From Clostridiales bacterium CHKCI001 (lineage in GTDB: Bacteria; Bacillota; Clostridia; Lachnospirales; Lachnospiraceae), in contig FCNS01000014.1 of the NCBI GenBank assembly GCA_900045905.1, forward strand, positions 124,001 through 188,000: 64,000 bases of DNA. The letters are read 5' to 3'. The notes under the pieces are model-generated. The model was not told the origin of the DNA. It made no database searches and saw nothing but the letters and a program-made list of their open reading frames with translations. How positions within the stretch are numbered: position 1 is the first letter of the stretch; every line of letters begins with the position of its first letter. Made by a program: the position numbers and the translations under genes. This document shows positions 1 to 9,396 of this stretch, piece after piece.

Positions 1-196
1 TTGAAATGGCTGCCAATTCAACCAGAGAACAATGAATGAAATTCTTTTAGGATGTAAGCAATAAATTGGGTACGGAGTAGGTGGCGAATAAGTGGTATTT
101 TCTGATTTTACATAAATATTGCAAAGATATAACACCAAAACGATGGTGAAAAATATAATAGTAATATAAGATGTGAAAAAAGAAAGGGATACTTAT

Positions 197-436
197 ATGA
201 AACGGATGCCATCTAAACTGTATAATCAAATTGGAAAACACCCGAAAATATTTTTAATATTACATATGGCTATTTGGTTTACTAGTAGCTTTATTCTTCA
301 ATATATACCAGTGTTGTTATTCCATGTAAATTATGTCGAAGCATTGGTAGTAATGTTGACAGTAAGTTGTACATTCACAATTATAATAGGATATATGATG
401 GGGATATTAATTTTATTGAATTATAAAGAAAAATAG
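197..436 (+). CDS. Small two-helix membrane protein, function unknown
   Basis: A 79-aa protein when begun at the ATG at 197, which has AGAAAGGG seven bases upstream; a GTG at 173 would add eight residues but has no clear ribosome site. Two hydrophobic stretches (about residues 18-40 and 46-70) separated by a short loop predict a two-pass membrane protein with a basic N-terminus and a short KEK tail. The shape recalls small two-helix DUF families such as DUF2798, but I cannot assign it to one. It stands alone, followed by a strong terminator, so it is not part of the downstream polysaccharide operon. Confidence 0.6.
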   Translation: MKRMPSKLYNQIGKHPKIFLILHMAIWFTSSFILQYIPVLLFHVNYVEALVVMLTVSCTFTIIIGYMMGILILLNYKEK

Positions 437-470
437 CGGTTAAGTGAAGGAAAGCTTTTGGTAATTAATA

Positions 471-540
471 AAACAAAATTCTTATGTATAAAAAGTAGTG
501 TGATTACTTCTTTGAAATATCTAAGAATTTTGTTTTTTTA
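471..540 (+). terminator. Intrinsic terminator
   Basis: A 14-base perfect stem (471-484 with 522-535) ends in a run of T. It closes the small membrane-protein gene and isolates it from the cpsB operon. Confidence 0.85.
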
Positions 541-599
541 TATATAATGATTTGTTAGAAACTAATAGGAAATTGCCTTTATTTACATTAAAAAAATGC

Positions 600-628
600 T
601 TGAAAAAGTGATAATATATGCTTATAAT
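600..628 (+). promoter_or_regulatory. Sigma-A type promoter of the cpsB operon
   Basis: TTGAAA at 600-605 and TATAAT at 623-628 with a 17-base spacer, about 50 bases before the cpsB start codon. No operator-like palindrome is evident beside it. Confidence 0.75.
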
Positions 629-679
629 TAGAAAAGAGTAATTCTGTGAAGATGTATTGAAAGAGGAGAAAACGGCTAT

Positions 680-1414
680 ATGATTGACTTACATACTCAT
701 ATTCTTCCTGGCATTGACGATGGCTCCCCTTCATTAGAGGAATCATTGGCAATGGCTGATATGGCAGTGAATAGCGGAGTAGATACAATTGTTGCTACAT
801 CTCATGCTTGTAGTAATAATGTAAATACACAAAGATACTGGGATGCTTATCAGCAATTAAAAGATGCACTGGAAAAGCGTCATATTCCATTAAAATTAAT
901 ATGTGGAATGGAGATTTTTCTGACAGAAGATGCATTAGAGGCGATTGAGAATAAGAGTTTATTATCCATCAATAATACAAAATATCTTCTGGTAGAATTT
1001 GACTTTGAGGAAGAGGCGTGGGTGGCAGAGTATTATCTGCAAATATTGAAAGAAGCGGGATATCATCCAATTATTGCCCATCCGGAACGGTATCATTTTA
1101 TGCAAAGAGATCCGTCACTGGCCTATTATTGGGTACAGCAGGATTATGTACTACAGGCAAATAAAGATAGTATATTAGGAAGATTTGGAAGCAACTGTCA
1201 GAGATTAGCGATCGAATTTTTGAATCATAATTTAATTCAGGTTGTAGCAAGTGATGCACATGGAATACGAAGGAGAACGCCTCGCATGAATGGAATACAG
1301 GCATTATTAAAAAATGAATTTTCACCATTATATGCAAATATGTTTCTAAATGAAAACCCTAGACGAATTATTCAGGGAGAAGAGGTCTATACATTCCCGC
1401 CGAGATTATTTTAA
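680..1414 (+). CDS. cpsB: CpsB/YwqE-type protein-tyrosine phosphatase (PHP fold)
   Basis: A 244-aa metal-dependent phosphatase of the polymerase-and-histidinol-phosphatase fold that in the CpsB/YwqE family dephosphorylates BY-kinases of capsule export. Visible metal-binding motifs are the N-terminal DLHTHILPGIDDGS, the central HPERY and the C-terminal SDAHG. Length matches the family (about 240-255 aa). The RBS AAGAGGAGAA precedes the ATG. It is the first gene of an operon whose last two genes are tyrosine kinases, its expected substrates, so the pair would set the phosphorylation cycle that controls polysaccharide chain length and output. The protein is cytoplasmic, with no signal peptide. 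Confidence 0.92.
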   Translation: MIDLHTHILPGIDDGSPSLEESLAMADMAVNSGVDTIVATSHACSNNVNTQRYWDAYQQLKDALEKRHIPLKLICGMEIFLTEDALEAIENKSLLSINNTKYLLVEFDFEEEAWVAEYYLQILKEAGYHPIIAHPERYHFMQRDPSLAYYWVQQDYVLQANKDSILGRFGSNCQRLAIEFLNHNLIQVVASDAHGIRRRTPRMNGIQALLKNEFSPLYANMFLNENPRRIIQGEEVYTFPPRLF

Positions 1415-1448
1415 AATAAAACATACAGAGGAGAGAAAGGAAGAAGGA

Positions 1449-2378
1449 ATGAAACTAGTACGTTGGCTCGTTTTTGTTGCAGCAATTGGAACAACAGCGT
1501 TGTTTATAGTATTTTGGGAATTTTGGGTTAAAAAACAAGATACCACGGGACCAGTCATCACTTGTGAAGAAGAGGATTATTCTGTTTCAATTGATGCCAC
1601 AGAGAAAAAATTATTAGATGGAGTAGAAGCTTGGGACGAAGAAGATGGAGATGTGACCGATTCGCTTTTGATTGAGAAAAAAGAAATTATTCCTGATACA
1701 AAAGATTTTATTCTTACGTGTGTAGCTATGGATTCTAGTAATAATGTCTCCAAATATGAGCGTACCATCACCTATGAGGATTATCATTCTCCTCATTTTC
1801 AAGCAGAACAACCACTGCGATTTGTAATTGGAGATGAAGGCTCTCTGCTTAACAATTTTAAGGCAGAAGATTGTGTGGAAGGAGATATTACCAATCGAAT
1901 TAAACTAGAAAGAACAAGTGGAAGTTCAAATGGAGAGGGAATACAAACATATGAATTATCAGTGACCAATAGTTTAGGAGATGCAGCTACACTTCCAATA
2001 TCAGTAGAGTTTTACACAGATACATATGAGAATCGTTTATATTATCCTAATATTTATTTAACCGATTATATTTATTATATTAAAAAGGACGAAAAATTTA
2101 GTGCACGAAATCTACTGAAGGAAATACAAATTGGGGCAACAATTTATGAGTATGATAAAGATGATAAGAAATTCTATGAAATGGAAGAAGTAGAAAAGGA
2201 AGACGGAGAAGGAACCGAGTTAAAGAAAAAGAAAAAAGGTAAGGAAATTCCAGTGAAAGATATTGAGTATAAATCGGATGTGGATACATCCAAAAAGGGA
2301 GTTTATACGGTAGAATATTCTTATCAAGGAGAAAACGAAAGATTGGGTACTACACAATTAATTGTGGTAGTAGAATAA
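1449..2378 (+). CDS. Membrane-anchored protein with Ig-like (DUF5011-type) repeats
   Basis: Begun at the ATG at 1449 (GGAGAGAAAGGAAGAAG just upstream) this is 309 aa; an upstream ATG at 1350 would overlap cpsB by 65 bases and has no RBS. One transmembrane helix at about residues 5-24 is followed by an extracellular part. Two Ig-like units can be traced by the DEEDGDVTDS and EDCVEGDITN motifs, which are typical of DUF5011/Ig repeats in Clostridia. A charged, lysine-rich linker (about residues 255-275) precedes the last strand region. It sits between the phosphatase and the kinases, so a role at the cell surface in polysaccharide assembly or anchoring is inferred, not shown. A short GGTGAA/TTCACC hairpin (2387-2406) lies in the gap downstream. 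Confidence 0.6.
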   Translation: MKLVRWLVFVAAIGTTALFIVFWEFWVKKQDTTGPVITCEEEDYSVSIDATEKKLLDGVEAWDEEDGDVTDSLLIEKKEIIPDTKDFILTCVAMDSSNNVSKYERTITYEDYHSPHFQAEQPLRFVIGDEGSLLNNFKAEDCVEGDITNRIKLERTSGSSNGEGIQTYELSVTNSLGDAATLPISVEFYTDTYENRLYYPNIYLTDYIYYIKKDEKFSARNLLKEIQIGATIYEYDKDDKKFYEMEEVEKEDGEGTELKKKKKGKEIPVKDIEYKSDVDTSKKGVYTVEYSYQGENERLGTTQLIVVVE

Positions 2379-2451
2379 GGAACAAAGGTGAATTGAGATG
2401 TTCACCATCCCTAAATTTATGCTGCAGCAAGTGTGGCATTAGGAGGTAAAG

Positions 2452-3963
2452 ATGGAAACCAACCAAACGAGTATTCGGAATACAAATCAGGAAACTTCCA
2501 TAGATATTGTTTTTTTAATCAGAGCAGTTTTGAAAAACTGGTGGATTATTTTACTAACAGCTTGTATGATTAGTATGTGGGTTTACATGGGAATTTCTAT
2601 GTTAAAAACACCACAGTATAAGTCAACTGCTACATTAATTATAGCAAGCAAAAATCAAAATAATATATATAGAGACACAGTAATTGAAAAAGCAGCAAAT
2701 CAGTTTCAGAGAATTTTTACAAGTGATGCGTTGGAAAATACAATTATAAAGAAATTAGGAAAGAACAGCTTGCCAGGTACATTGAATGCAGAAATCCAAG
2801 AGGCAACGAACTTACTGCTTGTAACAGGAACTTCTTCTGATCCAATGGATGCATACCGTATTGTAGATACTGCATTGGAAAACTATATGCTAGTTTCTGA
2901 TTATGTCATTACTGACTTTATATTAGAAACAATGAAAGAGCCTGAGGTACCAATGCAAAGTGCAGATGTATCATTTGCGAAGACTATGGTAGTGAGAGTA
3001 TTTGCAGTCGCATTTCTTGCAACTACAGCATTAATTGCATTTGTATTCTTGCAGAAAGATGATATAAAAAATGAAAAACAAGCCAAAAATGCACTGGATA
3101 TTCCATTATTTGCAACAGTTTATTTTGAAGAGAAACGAAATCCTTTTACAAAAAAAATAAGAAAGAAAAAAAATAGTATTTTGATTACAAATTCAAATGT
3201 CAGTTTTTCTTATAAAGAAACGATAAGTAAGCTTGCTACAAAGCTGGATTATCAGGCAAAAAAAGAGGACAGAAAAGTAGTTTTAATCGCAAGTGTTTCA
3301 GAAAACGAAGGAAAATCAACGATTGCTTCTAATTTAGCATTAGCATTAGCAAAGAAACAAAAGGATGTACTGCTTGTAGATACTGACTTACGGAGACCTG
3401 CTATGTATAAAGTATTCGAAATGGAAGTTACCAAAGAGCAGGAAATTGGTAATTATTTAGCTCCAAAAAAATCTTCAAGTGATAAAAAAGGTCAAGTGAA
3501 AGTATGGAAAAAAGAAGATATGTTAAGAGAGCCAAATACAGGCTTATATTGTCTGTTTGGAACCAAAAAATATGGAAATTCTGATCGTTTGATCAACTCT
3601 CAGGAAATGCGACAACTGATTCAAAAAGCAAAAGAATCTATGGATTATATTATATTAGATTCACCGCCAGGTATGGTGGCATCAGATGCCGAGCTGTTAG
3701 CAGAACAATCGGATTTAATTCTCCTAGTTGTCCGTCAGGGAGTTTCTGGCGCTGGAGAAATTAATGATATGACAGATAATTTAATAGGTGATAACCAAGT
3801 AATTATAGGCTCTATCTTCAATGCTGTAAAATCTAAAATTATTCCATGGAATGGACAGTATGGATATTCTAATGGCTATTATGGAAGTTATTATAAGAGT
3901 TACGATGAGTCAAAGAAGAATCGAGAAAAGGCAGGTAGGGCAAACAATGCAGATATACGATAA
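2452..3963 (+). CDS. Wzz-type chain-length protein fused to BY-kinase (first copy)
   Basis: A 503-aa bacterial tyrosine kinase with its own membrane adaptor. The N-terminal Wzz region has TM1 at about 28-52 and TM2 at about 180-203. The cytoplasmic CpsD/Etk-like ATPase carries Walker A ENEGKST, Walker A' LLVDTDLRRP and Walker B YIILDSPPG. The tail is a tyrosine cluster (YGYSNGYYGSYYKSYDE) that is the usual autophosphorylation site. In most Firmicutes adaptor and kinase are separate (CpsC and CpsD); here they are fused as in Proteobacteria. RBS AGGAGG at 2442-2447. Its 3' end overlaps the next kinase by 17 bases, so the two are translationally coupled. Confidence 0.88.
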   Translation: METNQTSIRNTNQETSIDIVFLIRAVLKNWWIILLTACMISMWVYMGISMLKTPQYKSTATLIIASKNQNNIYRDTVIEKAANQFQRIFTSDALENTIIKKLGKNSLPGTLNAEIQEATNLLLVTGTSSDPMDAYRIVDTALENYMLVSDYVITDFILETMKEPEVPMQSADVSFAKTMVVRVFAVAFLATTALIAFVFLQKDDIKNEKQAKNALDIPLFATVYFEEKRNPFTKKIRKKKNSILITNSNVSFSYKETISKLATKLDYQAKKEDRKVVLIASVSENEGKSTIASNLALALAKKQKDVLLVDTDLRRPAMYKVFEMEVTKEQEIGNYLAPKKSSSDKKGQVKVWKKEDMLREPNTGLYCLFGTKKYGNSDRLINSQEMRQLIQKAKESMDYIILDSPPGMVASDAELLAEQSDLILLVVRQGVSGAGEINDMTDNLIGDNQVIIGSIFNAVKSKIIPWNGQYGYSNGYYGSYYKSYDESKKNREKAGRANNADIR

Positions 3964-5398
3964 TGAGACAAAAACAAATGATACACAAGAATATATTGAT
4001 ATTGTAAAAGTATTGGATGAAATTTGGACAGAATTTCTTCGACACTTAGGCAGTATTACGATTTTGTTTTTTTTAGTTGTTATACTAGTTTGTTCTTACT
4101 CATGGTTTGGTTATGAGCCGATGTATGAAGCATATAGTACATTTGTAGTGTCTAGTAACCAGACAACTGAAGCAGACATTGCTCTTGCAGCTCGCCTTGC
4201 GAATTCATTTGAACATGCATTTACAGACTCTGGGTTAAGGGATAAAATTGTAGATGAACTAAGAATGGATTGGGAAGATGATTTTAAGGTTGATGTCTCG
4301 GCAACTACATTGGAAGATACAAATTTTATTACAATTACGGTGAATTCAGATGATGGGATTATAGCACAAACAATACTAGAATTAATTGAAGAAAATTATC
4401 CAGATATTGCAAAACAGATTGTTGGAAATATTACGTTGACTTCGATTGATGCAACGGGTATTTTAACTGAACCAACAAATCCATTTAGTTGGATTACTAT
4501 TATATTGCAGGGTAGTTTAGCTGGACTTGTAGTGATTGTAGTTATTTTGTATATTTATGTGTCTAATAAAAAGACAATCCACAGTGCAGGAGATATTAAG
4601 AGACATCTTAACGCATCATGTATTGGAACTGTGCCAATTACGAGTTTTAAAAAGAGAAAAAAGAATGCAGATCCGTTATTAGTAATTACAAATGATAGGG
4701 TGCAACAATCTTATAAAGAAGCGATTCATACGTTACGAATTCGAATAGAAAGGGTAATGGAAAAAGAAGAAAAGAAAGTTATTCTTGTAACGAGTTCTTT
4801 ACCAAACGAAGGAAAGTCTACAATAGCAGTGAATTTAGCTCTTTCCATTGCTAGCAGAGGCAAAAAAGTATTGTTAATAGATGGAGATTTGCGCGCTCCA
4901 TCTGTGTACAAGTATTTTACAAAAGAACAGATGAAGAAGAAAAAAGGATTATCAGACATACTTTTAAATAATGGAAGTATAAAGGATGCTGTGTTCTCTC
5001 CATCGATTCAAAACTTAGATGTAATTCTAGGTGGAGAAAGGATTGAGGATCCAAGTGAAATTTTGGCAGGGGAGCAGCTTCATCTGCTGTTAGAGGAAGT
5101 GAAAAAGTCATATGATTATATAATCTTTGATTCCTCTCCAGCGGCTATGTTATCGGATACCACTGCGATAGCAGGAATTATGGATGCAGTATTATTTGTA
5201 ATTCGTCAGGATTATACAAAGATTCAATATGCCCAAGAAGGTTTAGCTCTATTAAATGAAAGTGGAATTCTTTCTCTTGGATGTGTTATGAATTATGCAG
5301 AAGCGGGTCTTAACCACTATGGTTATGGTTATTATGGCTCTCGTTATAGTAAGTATCGATACAGTAAATATGAACGATACTATGGAAAAGACAATTAA
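3947..5398 (+). CDS. Wzz-type chain-length protein fused to BY-kinase (second copy)
   Basis: Begun at ATG 3947 (AGGTAGGG upstream), 483 aa; the longer frame from 3851 runs through the previous gene and is unlikely. Same design as its neighbour: TM1 at about 35-55, TM2 at about 186-206, Walker A LPNEGKST, Walker A' LLIDGDLRAP, Walker B YIIFDSSPA and a tyrosine-rich tail (YGYGYYGSRYSKYRYSKYERYY). The two copies are clearly diverged, which points to an old duplication or separate recruitment rather than a recent repeat. A long terminator follows, so no glycosyltransferases are cotranscribed downstream. Confidence 0.88.
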   Translation: MQIYDNETKTNDTQEYIDIVKVLDEIWTEFLRHLGSITILFFLVVILVCSYSWFGYEPMYEAYSTFVVSSNQTTEADIALAARLANSFEHAFTDSGLRDKIVDELRMDWEDDFKVDVSATTLEDTNFITITVNSDDGIIAQTILELIEENYPDIAKQIVGNITLTSIDATGILTEPTNPFSWITIILQGSLAGLVVIVVILYIYVSNKKTIHSAGDIKRHLNASCIGTVPITSFKKRKKNADPLLVITNDRVQQSYKEAIHTLRIRIERVMEKEEKKVILVTSSLPNEGKSTIAVNLALSIASRGKKVLLIDGDLRAPSVYKYFTKEQMKKKKGLSDILLNNGSIKDAVFSPSIQNLDVILGGERIEDPSEILAGEQLHLLLEEVKKSYDYIIFDSSPAAMLSDTTAIAGIMDAVLFVIRQDYTKIQYAQEGLALLNESGILSLGCVMNYAEAGLNHYGYGYYGSRYSKYRYSKYERYYGKDN

Positions 5399-5417
5399 AA
5401 AAGTTGATGGATGATTG

Positions 5418-5480
5418 CCCCTATAAAAAACTAGTATGTTTTGACTTGATCAGACTATATAACTAGTTTTTTTATAGGGG
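5418..5480 (+). terminator. Terminator closing the polysaccharide-control operon
   Basis: CCCCTATAAAAAACTAG (5418-5434) pairs with CTAGTTTTTTTATAGGGG (5463-5480), apart from one extra T, around a 28-base loop; the descending arm holds the T run. Because both arms are A/T tracts it may work on both strands. Confidence 0.75.
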
Positions 5481-5518
5481 ATACTTATAAAAAATATATA
5501 AGTAAAGGAGGTAAAATC

Positions 5519-6292
5519 ATGCAAAATTACTCAGGAGAAGTTGGGTTACAATATCATTTACAGATACGAAAAGGAGAGATTGGACGTTATGTAATTTTAC
5601 CAGGTGATCCAAAACGTTGTCAGAAAATTGCCCGATATCTAGATAATCCAAGAATGATTGCAGATAATCGAGAGTTTGTAACTTATACAGGCTATTTAGA
5701 GGGGGAAATGGTAACAATAACGTCAACGGGAATTGGAGGTGCGTCTGCAGCGATTGCAATGGAAGAACTTGCTCAATGTGGAGCTGATACATTTATACGA
5801 GTTGGAACGTGTGGAGGAATGGATAAAAATGTAAAAGGAGGAGATGTTGTAATTGCGACAGGCTCCATTCGCATGGAGGGAACAAGTCGAGAATATGCAC
5901 CAATTGAATTTCCAGCAGTTGCAAATCTAGATGTAACAAATGCATTGGTAAATGCAGCGAAACAATTGGGGCATATGTATCACGTTGGAGTTGTTCAATC
6001 GAAAGATTCTTTCTATGGACAGCATGATCCAGAAACGAAGCCAGTTAGTTATGAACTAATAAATAAATGGGAGGCGTGGCTGCGTATGGGATGCAAAGCA
6101 TCTGAGATGGAGTCAGCTGCGTTATTTATAGTAGCGAATTACTTAGGAGTTCGATGTGGGGCTGATTTTCTTGTAATGGGAAATCAAGAGAGAGAAAAAG
6201 CTGGACTTGATAATCCGATTGTGCATGATACGGATGTGCCAGTAAGAGTTGCAATCGAAGCAATGCGAGAAATGATTCTTGCAAGGATATAA
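5519..6292 (+). CDS. udp: Uridine phosphorylase
   Basis: A 257-aa nucleoside phosphorylase of the NP-I family, cleaving uridine with phosphate to uracil and ribose 1-phosphate for pyrimidine salvage. Visible: [12 protein letters not shown] phosphate-site loop near residue 25, [17 protein letters not shown] around 80-96, RVGTCGG, and SEMESAALF, the loop with the ribose-contacting Met-Glu. Length is normal. RBS AAAGGAGG sits just before the ATG. It follows a terminator and precedes the cysteine-cluster gene by 40 bases, so these two may be cotranscribed. Substrate preference between uridine and other nucleosides is inferred from the overall pattern. Confidence 0.85.
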   Translation: MQNYSGEVGLQYHLQIRKGEIGRYVILPGDPKRCQKIARYLDNPRMIADNREFVTYTGYLEGEMVTITSTGIGGASAAIAMEELAQCGADTFIRVGTCGGMDKNVKGGDVVIATGSIRMEGTSREYAPIEFPAVANLDVTNALVNAAKQLGHMYHVGVVQSKDSFYGQHDPETKPVSYELINKWEAWLRMGCKASEMESAALFIVANYLGVRCGADFLVMGNQEREKAGLDNPIVHDTDVPVRVAIEAMREMILARI

Positions 6293-6332
6293 AAAATGCG
6301 GTTCGTACTGTTTTAAAATTTGGGAGGTAAGG

Positions 6333-6995
6333 ATGAAACGACAAGTGAGTTTAGAAGAAATATCGGATGGAAAATTGTATGAATTAAATGATATGGTGAA
6401 GGCAGATTGTAATGGCTGCAAAGGATGCTTTTCGTGTTGTAAAGGAATGGGACAATCTATTGTATTAGATCCATTTGATATGTTTCAGATTACATCAAAT
6501 CTTAATTTGAAGTTTGAACAATTAATTGGAGATAAAATAGAACTTAATGTTGTAGATGGTATCATTCTTCCTAATTTAAAAATGACTGGGGTGCAAGAGC
6601 AGTGTGGATTTTTAAATGCACAACATCGGTGCAGCATTCATTCCTTTCGTCCTGGGATTTGTCGTTTATTTCCACTTGGCCGATATTATGAGAATCATTC
6701 TTTTCGCTACTTTTTGCAAGTAAAGGAGTGTAAAAAAGAAAATCGCAGTAAAGTAAAAGTAAAAAAATGGATTGATATTCCAAACATAAAAGAGAACGAA
6801 TTATTTATTATTAATTGGCATTATTTTCTAAACGATATACAGCAAAAGATTCAAGAAAATTCAAACACTTTGGATATTAGATCAATAAATCTGTTTTTGT
6901 TAAATCATTTCTATGTGACTCCATATAATGCAGAGGAAGAATTTTATAAACAATTTAATAATCGATTAGAACAAGCAAAAATGGCACTTATGTAA
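6333..6995 (+). CDS. YkgJ-family cysteine cluster protein
   Basis: A 220-aa protein from ATG 6333 (GGGAGGTAAGG upstream). It has the CxxCxxCC-type cluster near the N-terminus (CNGCKGCFSCC), a second cysteine group (CGFL, CSIH, RPGICRLFPLG) and a later CKKE cysteine, as in the YkgJ/UPF0153 family of presumed zinc- or iron-binding proteins. RPGxCRxFP is the family's second hallmark. The biochemical role of the family is not settled. It lies between udp and a bidirectional terminator shared with hcp on the other strand. Confidence 0.75.
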   Translation: MKRQVSLEEISDGKLYELNDMVKADCNGCKGCFSCCKGMGQSIVLDPFDMFQITSNLNLKFEQLIGDKIELNVVDGIILPNLKMTGVQEQCGFLNAQHRCSIHSFRPGICRLFPLGRYYENHSFRYFLQVKECKKENRSKVKVKKWIDIPNIKENELFIINWHYFLNDIQQKIQENSNTLDIRSINLFLLNHFYVTPYNAEEEFYKQFNNRLEQAKMALM

Positions 6996-6999
6996 TTCC

Positions 7000-7046
7000 A
7001 AAAATCCCTCCATCTTGTTGCAAAGCACATAGATGAAGGGATTTTT
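7000..7046. terminator. Bidirectional terminator between converging genes
   Basis: AAAAATCCCT..CATCT (7000-7014) pairs with AGATGAAGGGATTTTT (7031-7046). The A and T tracts flank the stem on both sides, so it can stop transcription of the cysteine-cluster gene (+) and of hcp (-). Confidence 0.85.
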
Positions 7047-7053
7047 CATGTAA

Positions 7054-8655
7054 TTAGTTATTAAATAATCTCTGCTGAATTTGTGCCAGATCTTGTTCTG
7101 GTGTTGTGGTTGGATGAATTTGGAAGTTCTCTACAAGGTAATTTAATACGTTTGGAGATAAGAATGCTGGGAGTGTTGGACCAAGGTAAATGTTCTTTAT
7201 GCCAAGATGAAGCAACGTAAGTAAAATACATACCGCTTTTTGTTCATACCAAGATAATACGAGGGTAAGAGGAAGATCATTTACTCCACATTCAAATGCA
7301 TCTGCCAGCGCACAGGCAACTTTAATTGCACTATAGGCATCATTACATTGTCCCATATCCATAATACGTGGAAGGCCTCCAATTGTCCCTAGATCTAAAT
7401 CATTGAATCGGAATTTACCACATGCAAGTGTGAGAATAATCGAATCCTTTGGAGTTTGCTTTACAAAGTCGGTATAGTAACTGCGTCCTTTATGAGCACC
7501 ATCGCATCCGCCTACAAGGAAAAATTGTTTAATTGCACCTGATTTGACTGCATCAATCACTTTATCAGCAACTCCTAAAACGGTACCATGTCCAAATCCA
7601 GTTGTCACAGTATGGCCGCCATTCATTCCTGGAACTAAAGTATCTTCTGAAAATCCTCCAAGTTCTAATGCCTTTTGGATGACGGAGGAAAAGTCTCGGT
7701 TATCAATATGAGGAATGTTTGGATAACGGACTGCATCGGAGGTAAAGACACGGTCAGCATAGCTATCTTTTACTGGCATGAGACAGTTGGTTGTAAATAA
7801 AATTGGGGCTGGAAGGTTGGCGAATTCTTTCTGCTGATTCTGCCATGCTGTTCCAAAATGACCTTTTAAATGAGGATATCTCTTTAACTCTGGATAGGCA
7901 TGAGCTGGAAGCATCTCGCCATGAGTATAAATAGAAATGCCCTTTCCTTCTGTTTGTTTCAATAAAGCTTCCAGATCCAAAAGGTCGTGACCAGTAATTA
8001 CAATGAAAGGCCCTTTCTCTATGGTTAATGGAACCGTAGTTGGTACTGGGGTTCCATAAGTTTCTGTATTGGCTTGATCCAAAAGAGCCATACATTTTAA
8101 ATTAACAGCTCCTAATTCCATAACAACTGGAAGTAATTCTTCCATTCCCCAATCTTGGGAAAGTACAAATAGACCTTTATAAAAGAAATTATCCACTTCA
8201 TCATCTTGATATCCAAGTACAAGTGCATGGTAGGCATATGCTCCCATTCCTCTTAAACCAAATAAAATAAGTGATTTTAAACTTCGAATATCTTCATCTG
8301 CTTCCCAAATTTGATTCATATCATAGTCTTCAAAGCGTCCGCAAGGAGAGGTACAATCTTGACAATTGGATAAAAGCATATCTTTTTGTTTATGAATTCG
8401 ATCAATCAAAACTAAAATACTATCATCATCGAAATTCACATTAGTAATAGTGGCAAAAATGCCTTCTAAAATAAGCTTTGTTGTTTCTGGAGTTGGTGGT
8501 ACCTGATCAAAAGTACATGCGAGACCAATCAGCGCACCAGTTAATTTATCTTGTAGTTGAGCAGTATTAGATTTCTTTCCACAGACACCTGTATTTCCGA
8601 TACATCCGCTGCATCCAGCTGTTTGTTGACATTGAAAACAAAACATATGATTCAT
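7054..8655 (-). CDS. hcp: Hydroxylamine reductase / hybrid cluster protein
   Basis: A 533-aa hybrid-cluster protein; the family reduces hydroxylamine in vitro and acts as NO reductase in E. coli, so the role is nitrosative-stress defence in the cytoplasm. The N-terminal cluster cysteines are in CFQCQQTAGCSGC and GVCGK. Hybrid-cluster ligands can be read in order: TGHDLL (His), THGEMLPAH (Glu), TNCLMP (Cys), VGGCDGA (Cys), LACGKFRFN (Cys), GQCNDA (Cys) and SWYEQKA (Glu, Lys). All are intact. RBS AGGAGGA precedes the start. It is the second gene after the ferredoxin, 45 bases downstream, facing the Crp/Fnr regulator across the promoter region. Confidence 0.96.
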   Translation of the reverse strand: MNHMFCFQCQQTAGCSGCIGNTGVCGKKSNTAQLQDKLTGALIGLACTFDQVPPTPETTKLILEGIFATITNVNFDDDSILVLIDRIHKQKDMLLSNCQDCTSPCGRFEDYDMNQIWEADEDIRSLKSLILFGLRGMGAYAYHALVLGYQDDEVDNFFYKGLFVLSQDWGMEELLPVVMELGAVNLKCMALLDQANTETYGTPVPTTVPLTIEKGPFIVITGHDLLDLEALLKQTEGKGISIYTHGEMLPAHAYPELKRYPHLKGHFGTAWQNQQKEFANLPAPILFTTNCLMPVKDSYADRVFTSDAVRYPNIPHIDNRDFSSVIQKALELGGFSEDTLVPGMNGGHTVTTGFGHGTVLGVADKVIDAVKSGAIKQFFLVGGCDGAHKGRSYYTDFVKQTPKDSIILTLACGKFRFNDLDLGTIGGLPRIMDMGQCNDAYSAIKVACALADAFECGVNDLPLTLVLSWYEQKAVCILLTLLHLGIKNIYLGPTLPAFLSPNVLNYLVENFQIHPTTTPEQDLAQIQQRLFNN

Positions 8656-8700
8656 AAAATTCCTCCTAAATAAAATAATAAAATTATAGTAAATAGATCT

Positions 8701-9396
8701 TTAAATAATATTTCCCTGTGTGGAAATTGTAATCACCTTTAATGGAATACTCTTTGTGCTTCTGGAAATAGCAATGCGTACTGCTTGTTCCAAACCTCCG
8801 CAGCAAGGAACTTCCATGCGTACCATAGTAATGGATTGTATCTGATTAAGCTTTATAATGCTAGAGAGTTTTTCAGTATAATCCACAGGGTCTAACTTTG
8901 GACATCCAATTAAAGTAACTCGATTCTTCATAAAATGATTATGAAAATCTCCATAGGCATAGGCAGTACAGTCTGCGGCAATCAAAAGGTTTGCTTTATG
9001 AAAATAAGGCGCAGTTGGAGCTACGAGTTGAATTTGTACAGGCCATTGGGAAAGCTGACTTGTTATTTCTTGTTTACTGGAATTAGAAATCTCTGTTTCT
9101 CGATGGAACTGTTTGGCTGCTGTTCCAGGACATCCGCATGCAAGTGGCTTAGATGTTGTATGATTTAAGTGAGCTTGTACGGCTGCCTCATCATAGGCTG
9201 GGGCTTCTCGTTTTTCTATTTTAATTGCATCGACTGGACAGGCAGGAAGGCAATCTCCCAAGCCATCACAATAATCTTCTCTCAGTAATTGTGCTTTTCC
9301 ATTGACCATAATAATAGCTCCCTCATGGCAAGCTTCTGCACAAAGACCACAGCCGATACATTTTTCTGTATTGATTTGAATAATATTTCGAATCAT
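8701..9396 (-). CDS. Dicluster 4Fe-4S ferredoxin-like partner of Hcp
   Basis: A 231-aa iron-sulfur protein. The N-terminal 60 residues are a two-cluster ferredoxin (CIGCGLCAEACHE, then CDGLGDCLPACPV). The C-terminal part has further cysteines (CGCPG, CPKLDP, PCCGGLE), the last resembling CCG motifs, so it may bind another cofactor. This protein is often found next to hcp in Clostridia and is the likely electron donor; that pairing is inferred from position and family. RBS AGGAGGT at 9401-9407 (minus strand). Confidence 0.85.
   Translation of the reverse strand: MIRNIIQINTEKCIGCGLCAEACHEGAIIMVNGKAQLLREDYCDGLGDCLPACPVDAIKIEKREAPAYDEAAVQAHLNHTTSKPLACGCPGTAAKQFHRETEISNSSKQEITSQLSQWPVQIQLVAPTAPYFHKANLLIAADCTAYAYGDFHNHFMKNRVTLIGCPKLDPVDYTEKLSSIIKLNQIQSITMVRMEVPCCGGLEQAVRIAISRSTKSIPLKVITISTQGNII

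Noticed and set aside
1-39. A frame reading into the window and stopping at 37-39, possible 3' end of an upstream gene
   Set aside because: Another frame is also open for a similar length and 12 codons cannot show which, if any, is coding.
8935-9168. Plus-strand frame opposite the ferredoxin gene
   Set aside because: Antisense to a well supported gene with conserved cysteines; no RBS.
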